Shown piece by piece: positions 1 through 6,415 of a stretch of 64,000 bases of DNA; the stretch's first letter is position 1, and every line of letters begins with the position of its first letter. The notes under the pieces were generated by a model. The model was not told the origin of the DNA, searched no databases, and worked only from the letters and a program-made list of their open reading frames with translations. The DNA comes from Actinomyces sp. S6-Spd3 (lineage in GTDB: Bacteria; Actinomycetota; Actinomycetes; Actinomycetales; Actinomycetaceae), in the NCBI RefSeq assembly GCF_000758755.1, contig NZ_JRMV01000277.1:1-64000 (forward strand), written 5' to 3'. Both the position numbers and the translations under genes were made by a program.

Positions 1-126
1 CGCATTCAGCAACCACTCAGCATTCTGTAATTTAAACGATACACAATTCGTCAGCCGCGACGATTGTGCCTACTCTTTTGTTTGTCTGTCCTCATATATC
101 GAGAAGGAACACTCATGAAGCGACGC
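1..126 (+). repeat. Direct repeat, copy 1 (leader of first array gene)
   Basis: The first 126 bases recur almost unchanged at 1113-1238, at a constant offset of 1112 with no indels. The repeat covers the upstream region, the GAGAAGGA ribosome binding site and the first four codons (ATG AAG CGA CGC). The left edge is cut by the window, so the repeat may extend further. It indicates a recent tandem duplication of gene plus control region. Confidence 0.9.
42..68 (+). promoter_or_regulatory. Dyad CACAATTCG / CGATTGTG upstream of array gene 1
   Basis: CACAATTCG (42-50) faces CGATTGTG (61-68), an inverted repeat with one extra T in the left arm. The same pair stands before array gene 2, and the left half alone occurs in front of array gene 7 (6365-6373). 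It could be an operator or a leader hairpin; the sequence does not decide. No convincing -35/-10 pair was found around it. Confidence 0.45.
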
Positions 127-1101
127 GCGATCGGGGCAGCAGGCGCCCTGGCACTCACAGCCAGCCTCGTGTTGGCGACAGGACCAGCTTTTGCTGACGA
201 GCCGATTCTCGGCGTGGAAGAGACCTACGATTTCACCTCTGCAACTCACCTGAGCTACACCCAGCATTACAGGGACAGCTCGAAGACTTTGATGACAGAG
301 TATACATGCAGCTACATTTCAAGCAAGAACCCAGAGCTCAGCACCAAGTTCCACACAGAAGGCTCAGTGAACGTCTGTGATGTAATCACCGAGGTCAACG
401 AAACTGATATCGATGAGTTCTTGAAGGTCTCGGGAAGCAGCTTCACCTTCACTTCCGAGTCTGATGGCTTCTTGAAGGTCATGCATAAGCAGTTCCCCGA
501 CGACAAAATTGACAGCATTGGGAAGGTGACTGCGAAGTTCGCTGGTGGCTTGGTTCCCAGTTCTGCCGATAATGGCGGCACGATCGACAAATCAACGGGC
601 ACAGTCACTTGGTCCAATGTCAAGACTGCTGTCAAAGTAAAGGGCAGTACGGACGGTAAGGCAGCTGCTTCTTCCACAGCGAAGAGCAGTTCGACAAGCA
701 GTGCCTCAGCAGATTCCGACTCCACCAGCGCAGCATCCTCAACGCCTGATTCCACCTCGTCTTCCTCCTCGTCCGGCTCGAAGTGGATCCTCTTGCTGGT
801 CTTGGCAGTCATCGTCATCGGTGGCATCGGTGCATTCGTTGTCATGAACAACCGCAAGAAGGCCCAGCCCCAAGGCGGCCAATACCCACAACCGGGGCAA
901 TATCCCCAGGTCACCCAGTTCTTCCCCGCAGAGGGCCAGGTTTCCGCGCAACAGTGGCAGGCAGCGCCTCCACCACAGCCAGAACAGTTCAATCCACAGC
1001 AACAACAGTGGCAGCCACCCGAGCAGGGGCAACAAGCTGAACAGTATCCACACCAACCCGGACAATATCCGCAGCAACCGGGGCAGTATCCACAGGGCTA
1101 A
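115..1101 (+). CDS. LppM-like membrane-anchored surface protein, array gene 1
   Basis: Predicted 328-residue exported protein of unknown function. The start is the ATG at 115, behind GAGAAGGA; an upstream in-frame codon at 64 would spoil the signal peptide. Order: signal peptide (about 1-27, ending TGPAFA), an extracellular domain to about 190 with two cysteines 22 residues apart, a Ser/Thr-rich linker, one membrane helix (about 223-244), a basic stop-transfer NNRKK, and a Pro/Gln-rich tail with GQYPQ repeats. The domain ends with the pattern KVTAKFAGG..DNGG.IDKSTGTVTW, which resembles the LppM domain of actinobacterial surface proteins; this assignment is by eye. It is the first of seven tandem paralogues and closest to the next one. 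Function is not known. Confidence 0.8.
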   Translation: MKRRAIGAAGALALTASLVLATGPAFADEPILGVEETYDFTSATHLSYTQHYRDSSKTLMTEYTCSYISSKNPELSTKFHTEGSVNVCDVITEVNETDIDEFLKVSGSSFTFTSESDGFLKVMHKQFPDDKIDSIGKVTAKFAGGLVPSSADNGGTIDKSTGTVTWSNVKTAVKVKGSTDGKAAASSTAKSSSTSSASADSDSTSAASSTPDSTSSSSSSGSKWILLLVLAVIVIGGIGAFVVMNNRKKAQPQGGQYPQPGQYPQVTQFFPAEGQVSAQQWQAAPPPQPEQFNPQQQQWQPPEQGQQAEQYPHQPGQYPQQPGQYPQG

Positions 1102-1112
1102 CCCCCAAGCCG

Positions 1113-1238
1113 CGCATTCAGCAACCACTCAGCATTCTGTAATTTAAACGATACACAATTCGTCAGCAGAGTCGATTGTGCCTATTCTTTTATCTGTCTG
1201 TCCTCATATACCGAGAAGGAACACTCATGAAGCGACGC
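1113..1238 (+). repeat. Direct repeat, copy 2 (leader of second array gene)
   Basis: Second copy of the 126-base block at 1-126. Differences are a few substitutions, mainly around the middle of the dyad and in the pyrimidine-rich stretch before the ribosome binding site. It starts about 11 bases after the stop codon of gene 1, so gene 2 carries its own copy of the control region. Confidence 0.9.
1154..1180 (+). promoter_or_regulatory. Dyad CACAATTCG / CGATTGTG upstream of array gene 2
   Basis: Same arrangement as at 42-68, arms 1154-1162 and 1173-1180. The outer arms are conserved while bases between them differ from copy 1 (CAGAGT against CCGCGA), which favours selection on the arms over simple duplication, although few sites can be compared. 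Confidence 0.45.
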
Positions 1239-2108
1239 TCTCTTGGAGTCATCGGAACTCTGGCGCTTACCGGCACCTTTGTTATGGCGACCGGTTCAGC
1301 TATTGCAGCTCCGAGCATTGACCTCGAAGAAACCTACGAATTCACCTCGACCACGTCGGGAAGCTATACCCTGAGCATGATCGACACCAGCGGTACTCTG
1401 ATCTCAGAGTCTATCTGCAAGAGTGTGCAGTCTGCCGGAGCAACCACGGCTTTCCGCACCAGCGGCTCTTCCCACATCTGCGATGTCAGCCAGTCCTTTA
1501 AGAGCAGTGAAATTGATGAGGTCCTTAAGGTCAACGGCAAGGACTTCACTTTCACCTCCCAGACAGAGACTGCTGTCTCGCGTCTCTCATCAGTGATGCC
1601 CGGCATCACAATGCAGAAGGTCACCGCAAAGTTCTCTGGCGGTATGGTCCCCACAACTGCAGACAATGGCGGATCCATCGACAAGGCAGCTGGAACCGTC
1701 ACGTGGACCGACGTGAGCGATAACGTCTCCGTTAAGGGCAGCACTTCTTCTTCGTCATCTTCAAGCATGAAGTGGGTTCTTCTCGGCATTTTGGCCGTTG
1801 TCGTTATCGGCGGCATCGTTGTCTTCGTCGTCATGAGCAACCGCAAGAAGACTCAGGCACAGCCCATGGGCGCCCCCGGCGCATACCCGGGCGCCTACCC
1901 CGGCGCGATGCCTCAGCCCGGACAGTACCCCGCTCCGACCGGCCAGGCTCCCACGGATCCGACGCAGTACCCGCAGCAGGGGCAGTACCCGCAGCAGCCC
2001 GCGCAGTATCCGCAGGCTGAGCAGTACCCGCAGCAGGGTCAATACCCCCAGCAGCCGGGTCAGTACCCCGATCAGGGACAGCAGCCCGGACAGTACCCTC
2101 AGGCCTGA
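1227..2108 (+). CDS. LppM-like membrane-anchored surface protein, array gene 2
   Basis: Predicted 293-residue protein with the same plan as gene 1: signal peptide ending near GSAIAA (about 1-28), an LppM-like extracellular domain with a cysteine pair (20 residues between them, two fewer than in the paralogues), a short Ser-rich linker, a membrane helix (about 182-203), then NRKK and a cytoplasmic tail. The tail opens with GAYPGAYPGA and continues as QYPQQ-type repeats to the stop. The start ATG follows AGAAGGA, as in gene 1. A strong hairpin follows the stop, so genes 1 and 2 probably form their own transcription unit or units. The molecular role is unknown; exposure at the cell envelope is inferred from topology. 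Confidence 0.8.
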   Translation: MKRRSLGVIGTLALTGTFVMATGSAIAAPSIDLEETYEFTSTTSGSYTLSMIDTSGTLISESICKSVQSAGATTAFRTSGSSHICDVSQSFKSSEIDEVLKVNGKDFTFTSQTETAVSRLSSVMPGITMQKVTAKFSGGMVPTTADNGGSIDKAAGTVTWTDVSDNVSVKGSTSSSSSSSMKWVLLGILAVVVIGGIVVFVVMSNRKKTQAQPMGAPGAYPGAYPGAMPQPGQYPAPTGQAPTDPTQYPQQGQYPQQPAQYPQAEQYPQQGQYPQQPGQYPDQGQQPGQYPQA

Positions 2109-2132
2109 GTAACTCTCAAACCTGAACAGCCG

Positions 2133-2165
2133 GTGGGGCGAGCGCGGTCAAAGCGTTCGCCCCAC
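2133..2165 (+). terminator. Hairpin after array gene 2
   Basis: Arms GTGGGGCGAGCGC (2133-2145) and GCGTTCGCCCCAC (2153-2165) pair over 13 positions with one G-U, loop GGTCAAA. Only a weak pyrimidine tract follows. It lies in the 142-base gap before gene 3 and separates the gene 1-2 pair from genes 3-7. Confidence 0.6.
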
Positions 2166-2250
2166 TGTCTTCTCCACCGCTCCCCCACTTCACAGACGCA
2201 CCAAGCCCGCTCCGGCCTCGGAAATCAACCGCTGAACGGAAGGAATCCTG

Positions 2251-3096
2251 ATGACGCTCTCTCTACTGAAGCGCGCCGCCTCCCTCGCTTGCGCGCTCGT
2301 TCTTAGCGCCGCACTGAGCGCAACGCCCGCCCACGCTCAAGATCAGGGCGTTCAGATCGAGGAGCAGTATTCACTCTCAGCCTCAGGCTCAATCACGTAC
2401 CGCTTGAAGATTGTCGACTTAACGAAGACCATCACTCTGGACACGTGCAATTCCCTCTCCCAGGTCATCGAGTGGTCTGAAGTGCACTTTAATGCTGCGC
2501 CAGCAGCAAGCAACTGCCAGATCGCTACGGAATACACGCGTGATAAGAATCCCTATGTTGGCACTGACGAAAAAGGGAACTTTGTCTTCGCAGCGAAGAG
2601 CATCCAATTGTCGGACCTCAACATCACTTTTCCCGCGGGAACTTCCCTAACAGAGCACGAGTTCCACTTCAGCGCTGATACTGGTCAGCTTTCACAGATG
2701 AGTCCCGGAGGAAGAGTCAGCGATAGCGTCAAGGGCTTTATTACGTGGAAGGACGATGTTCCTCAGATCGTCGGCGTGGCGGGGACCATCGAGACAGCGG
2801 AAGATTTCCGCACGACTAATCGCGTTGAGTATCAAGGAATCGCCCCCGTCGAGCTTCCCACTGGCCTCGAGGATATTCCGGCGAGGCCCTCGACAACGAG
2901 CACGCCTGTGACTCCGGCGACGGGAGCGCTGCCTTATCGCGGAGATCGTGAGACATGTTCATGCCCGAGCTCGAAGTTACTCATCCCATCGATGGTGATC
3001 TTGATTATCAGCATCGCGATACTCGCGCGCTCGGCTCGTAAGCGCTCGCGTCCTTCTTCTCCGCCTCCCCTCCCCTCCCCTGGCTTGGGCCAGTAG
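2251..3096 (+). CDS. LppM-like membrane-anchored protein, array gene 3
   Basis: Predicted 281-residue paralogue starting at ATG 2251 behind GGAAGGA. Signal peptide about 1-29 (ending TPAHA), then a domain with the cysteine pair in a C-x22-C arrangement (DTCNSL ... SNCQIA) and the segment EWSEVHF between them. The feature NPYVGTDEKGNFVFAAK is shared with genes 4-6. A juxtamembrane motif VELPTGLEDI precedes a Pro/Thr linker and the membrane helix (about 240-260). The tail is only about 20 residues, basic then proline-rich, so it lacks the long tail of its neighbours. Four bases separate its stop from the nearest in-frame start codon of gene 4. Function unknown. Confidence 0.78.
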   Translation: MTLSLLKRAASLACALVLSAALSATPAHAQDQGVQIEEQYSLSASGSITYRLKIVDLTKTITLDTCNSLSQVIEWSEVHFNAAPAASNCQIATEYTRDKNPYVGTDEKGNFVFAAKSIQLSDLNITFPAGTSLTEHEFHFSADTGQLSQMSPGGRVSDSVKGFITWKDDVPQIVGVAGTIETAEDFRTTNRVEYQGIAPVELPTGLEDIPARPSTTSTPVTPATGALPYRGDRETCSCPSSKLLIPSMVILIISIAILARSARKRSRPSSPPPLPSPGLGQ

Positions 3097-3111
3097 GCAT
3101 TGGGAGCGCGC

Positions 3112-4158
3112 GTGGATTTTTCATTGCCGAGGCGATTGCTTGCTTGTGTCCTGAGTTGCGTGTGCGCGGGAGCTTTTCTTCTTCTTTTCCAGGGGACTCC
3201 TGCGCATGCCGTGAATAATCGCGTGACGATTCACGAGTCGTTCGTTTTCTCCAATCAGGGATTTTTGTCATACGAACTGTGGGTTTTTGACTCCTCGGGG
3301 ACGATCACAGAGGAAAGCTGCAAGGCCCTTCCTCAAGCGCGAAATAATGCCCAGACCAGCTATTCCACTGATCCACAGCGCAAGACGTGCTCGATCAGGG
3401 CAACATTCTTCAGATTAAACAACCCTTATGTGGAGGCCAACGAGGATGGATCCTTCACTTTTGTCACGCGTCCCGTTCGCTTTGAGGACTTCAAGGTTTC
3501 CTTCCCAGAGGGCACGTCCTATCTGACTCGAGATCTCAGCTTCGGGGGGATCAGCATGAAGATCTCAAAAATGAGCCCTGGTGGCACTGTAAGTGACGGG
3601 CCACGAAACAGCGTCAATGTCCGGTGGAGTGGCGATCTTGGCTCTTCCCTTGCGGCTGTTGGCACTTTTTCGCCTGCAGGCGATTTTCAATCGACGAGGC
3701 GGGTTTCAAAGCCGGAAGTCGCGCCTGACGAGCTTCCGACAGACCTTGAAGTAGTCGCAGCTCCAACGCCATCTATGCAAGCGACACCACGCGCCACAAG
3801 AACACAGCGTTCTTCTTCGGTTCCGCCAACGCATACACCACTGGTGGACATCGACGGTGATGCTCTCATCAAAAAGATCATGGGGCTCAGCGTATTCGTC
3901 TTCGCAGCCTTCGGCGTGTACTCCATATGGAACGCGAAACAGCAGCAGGACGCTCAAAATTCCCGTCAGGCCGAAGCGAAAGTCGATGAGCAACTCAGCG
4001 ATGATCACGCGGAGGGAAGCTCCTCGCCTCGTTCCCCCTTCGTTCTTCCTCCCGAAGAGAGAATCCCCACTTCGCCGGAGTCTTCCGCGCAAAGCGGTGT
4101 TACGCCAGACGATCCCTCGTCTTCCCCGCGAAGCCGCTTTGCACCGCCGACAAACTAG
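3112..4158 (+). CDS. LppM-like membrane-anchored protein, array gene 4
   Basis: Predicted 348-residue paralogue. The start chosen is GTG 3112 because GGGAG lies five bases before it; a TTG at 3100 in the same frame is possible but has no clear site. Signal peptide to about residue 34 (GTPAHA), then the domain with C-x22-C (EESCKAL ... KTCSIR), NPYVEANEDGSFTF and the juxtamembrane PDELPTDLEVV. A membrane helix at about 257-275 is followed by a cytoplasmic tail of about 70 residues. The tail carries two short related motifs, SPRSPFVLPPEE and a C-terminal SPRSRFAPPTN, matched in genes 5 and 6. Probably cotranscribed with gene 3. Confidence 0.78.
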   Translation: MDFSLPRRLLACVLSCVCAGAFLLLFQGTPAHAVNNRVTIHESFVFSNQGFLSYELWVFDSSGTITEESCKALPQARNNAQTSYSTDPQRKTCSIRATFFRLNNPYVEANEDGSFTFVTRPVRFEDFKVSFPEGTSYLTRDLSFGGISMKISKMSPGGTVSDGPRNSVNVRWSGDLGSSLAAVGTFSPAGDFQSTRRVSKPEVAPDELPTDLEVVAAPTPSMQATPRATRTQRSSSVPPTHTPLVDIDGDALIKKIMGLSVFVFAAFGVYSIWNAKQQQDAQNSRQAEAKVDEQLSDDHAEGSSSPRSPFVLPPEERIPTSPESSAQSGVTPDDPSSSPRSRFAPPTN

Positions 4159-4215
4159 TATTGTTCACACTGAGACGCAGCCGCTTCACGGCCACCTCAC
4201 TCAAAGGAGTCATGC

Positions 4216-5220
4216 ATGCACCTGCCACTTCATCGACACACACGCGCCCTTGTCCTTGCATGCGCCTGCGCGCTGACTCTTTTTCTCCCCATCGCTGGGG
4301 CTCATCCTGCACATGCCTTGGACAAAGACATCAGAATCAACGAGGACGTTCGTATTGAGCGCGATGGTCGCACTCAATACAGGCTCACTGTGACCGACGA
4401 ATCTCAGACCATCACTGAGGACACCTGCACTGCTCTGCCATTTGTCCAGGAGTGGTCAATCGTCGATTTTTCGACAAGTAAGTACTACAGCCGTTGTGAG
4501 ATCACGACGGACTTCAATCGTCACGTCAATCCTTATATCGGCGTCGATAGCAACGGAAACGTTACTTTTGCTGCAAAGCAAGTCACTCTTGACGATCTGG
4601 GGCTCACATTTCCAAATGACGCCTCGGTTGCTTCCCGCCGTTTTTCTCTGAGCGGTACTTATTTCCGAGGAACAAAAGCAACCCCGGGTGCGGCTCTTGA
4701 TCGAAGCGAATACTCCGACACCGTCACCTGGGAAAATGCACCAGCACTAGTTCTTGGCGCAGAGGGAACCCTCGAGCAGAATGATTATTTCCGCACCCAA
4801 GAACGCAAAGAGTACAAGGGCATAGCTGCTGCCGACATGCCAACCGATCTTCAAGCGCTTCAGACCTCTTCTTCCCCACGTCCTACGTGGCGTGCCACCG
4901 GCGCCCTTCCTACCCCATCCCTCCTCACAAGTTCTATTGGTAAGTACTTCATGTTCGGCTTCGTTGCCATCGTGTTCGGGGCGATTGCCCTAGTGAGGAG
5001 AGCTAATAAGAAACGCCGCAAACAAGAGACCAGTGGCTTCGTCATCCCCACCGCATATCAGCCGAGTACACCTACTTCCGCTTCGCAGACGAAGAATCCC
5101 TTCGCTCTTTCAGCAGACGAGGTTTTTGCGCCTTCTGCCGAGCACTCAACTCCTTCAACCGTTGACCCCTCTTCTTCAACTCAGGGGCCAACAAACCCCT
5201 ACGCACCCCCGTCGAACTAA
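4216..5220 (+). CDS. LppM-like membrane-anchored protein, array gene 5
   Basis: Predicted 334-residue paralogue. AAAGGAG at 4203-4209 sets the start at ATG 4216 and not the out-of-frame ATG at 4212. Signal peptide to about residue 34 (AHPAHA). The domain has C-x22-C (EDTCTAL ... SRCEITT), the segment EWSIVDF, NPYIGVDSNGNVTFAAK, and the juxtamembrane ADMPTDLQAL. The membrane helix lies at about 241-259 and is followed by RRANKKRRK. The tail of about 70 residues holds TKNPFALSADE and ends NPYAPPSN, the same two-motif layout as genes 4 and 6. No known function; the conserved tail ends suggest a shared cytoplasmic partner (inference). Confidence 0.78.
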   Translation: MHLPLHRHTRALVLACACALTLFLPIAGAHPAHALDKDIRINEDVRIERDGRTQYRLTVTDESQTITEDTCTALPFVQEWSIVDFSTSKYYSRCEITTDFNRHVNPYIGVDSNGNVTFAAKQVTLDDLGLTFPNDASVASRRFSLSGTYFRGTKATPGAALDRSEYSDTVTWENAPALVLGAEGTLEQNDYFRTQERKEYKGIAAADMPTDLQALQTSSSPRPTWRATGALPTPSLLTSSIGKYFMFGFVAIVFGAIALVRRANKKRRKQETSGFVIPTAYQPSTPTSASQTKNPFALSADEVFAPSAEHSTPSTVDPSSSTQGPTNPYAPPSN

Positions 5221-5275
5221 ATGCACGCCGCTGGGGCGCCTCGGTAATCTGGCACTATCGGACAAGGAATCAGCA

Positions 5276-6346
5276 TTGCAGGTCTTACGACGACGAACGA
5301 AAACACTTTTCCTTGCATGTATGTGCATGCTGAGCATTGTCGGCGGGATACTTGGCGCCTCCCCGGCACACGCCGCGCGAAACGAGGTCGATCTTTCCGA
5401 GTACTTCTTTGTTGGCACATCGAGTGTGAGCTACTCAATCTATATCAGCGATTATTCCAAGACTCTCGATCAGAAAGCCTGCGAAGTAGTTCCCCAGGTA
5501 ACGGAATGGTCCGAAGTGCACTTTGAGGCGGGAACTTACTCGAATGATTGCAGAATTACAACAAAGTTCAATCGTTTTGTTAATCCTTATATCGAGATCG
5601 ATGGCCAAGGAAACCTTACTTTCGCCGCAAAACTCCTGAAACTTGAGGAGCTCAATCTAGGGCTTCCCAGCGACGTCAAACTGACGCGCCATGACGCATA
5701 CCTGCAGGGGAGCTACCTGACCATTTCAGAACTCAGCCCGGGAGCAGTACTGGACGAAGACGATAGCTCTGCTGATGAAGCGAAGTGGATGAGCACATCG
5801 GAAACACTGATCGGCGCGAAGGGAAGCGTGCAGATGTTCAGCGACTTCCACGCAATCGAGCGCAAAGCAATGAACAGTGTCGTTCCCGCCGATCTTCCTT
5901 CTGACCTCGAGGCGGTAGTACACACCCGTTCCATCACGCCCTACACCCCATCCCCCAGCCCCACTGCTTACCGACCTGCACGCGGGATCGGGACGATTAT
6001 CAAGATCATTCTGGTTCCGGTTGTCTGTCTCTTCTTAATCATCGGCGTTCCCATGATCATGCGCGCAAACAGCAGGAGAAAGGAACGCGAACAGCGAGGT
6101 TTCGCAGTTCCGCTGAGTTACCAAAGTGGGACAGGTTTTTCCGGCTCGCTAACTCCCGGGGACACTGGGCAAAATCCCTTCAAACTTTCAGATGATCTTC
6201 ATGTGGAAGATGCGCCTGTTGTGCCCTCCATTCAGGATTATTCACCACCCGCGCCGCCCTCGTCTTCATCGGCACAAAGCGAGCTTTTCCCTGAAGATTC
6301 ACAGGTAGAGCAGGGGAAAAATCCCTTTGCCCCACCCTCGGAATAA
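5276..6346 (+). CDS. LppM-like membrane-anchored protein, array gene 6
   Basis: Predicted 356-residue paralogue starting at TTG 5276. AAGGA seven bases upstream and the signal peptide that follows immediately (MQVLRRRTK ... GASPAHA) support this start; the longer open frame back to 5033 overlaps gene 5 and is discarded. The domain has C-x22-C (QKACEVV ... NDCRITT), EWSEVHF, NPYIEIDGQGNLTFAAK and the juxtamembrane ADLPSDLEAV. The membrane helix lies at about 236-260. The cytoplasmic tail has GQNPFKLSDD and ends NPFAPPSE. A candidate promoter for gene 7 lies just behind it, so it may be the last gene of the 3-6 unit. Confidence 0.76.
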   Translation: MQVLRRRTKTLFLACMCMLSIVGGILGASPAHAARNEVDLSEYFFVGTSSVSYSIYISDYSKTLDQKACEVVPQVTEWSEVHFEAGTYSNDCRITTKFNRFVNPYIEIDGQGNLTFAAKLLKLEELNLGLPSDVKLTRHDAYLQGSYLTISELSPGAVLDEDDSSADEAKWMSTSETLIGAKGSVQMFSDFHAIERKAMNSVVPADLPSDLEAVVHTRSITPYTPSPSPTAYRPARGIGTIIKIILVPVVCLFLIIGVPMIMRANSRRKEREQRGFAVPLSYQSGTGFSGSLTPGDTGQNPFKLSDDLHVEDAPVVPSIQDYSPPAPPSSSSAQSELFPEDSQVEQGKNPFAPPSE

Positions 6347-6352
6347 TTGTTT

Positions 6353-6380
6353 TTGCGCACCCCTCACAATTCGATATGCT
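6353..6380 (+). promoter_or_regulatory. Candidate promoter of array gene 7
   Basis: TTGCGC (6353-6358) and TATGCT (6375-6380) are 16 bases apart, giving a leader of about 30 bases before ATG 6416 with AAAGGA as ribosome binding site. The half-site CACAATTCG (6365-6373), shared with the dyads before genes 1 and 2, lies inside the spacer, where a bound protein would control initiation. Confidence 0.45.
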
Positions 6381-6415
6381 TGAAATAGCGTGATTCACTT
6401 TCAAAGGATGCCTCA

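Noticed and set aside
5033-5275. Upstream extension of array gene 6 inside gene 5
   Set aside because: The extension destroys the signal peptide and overlaps the tail of gene 5 in another frame; a ribosome binding site supports TTG 5276.
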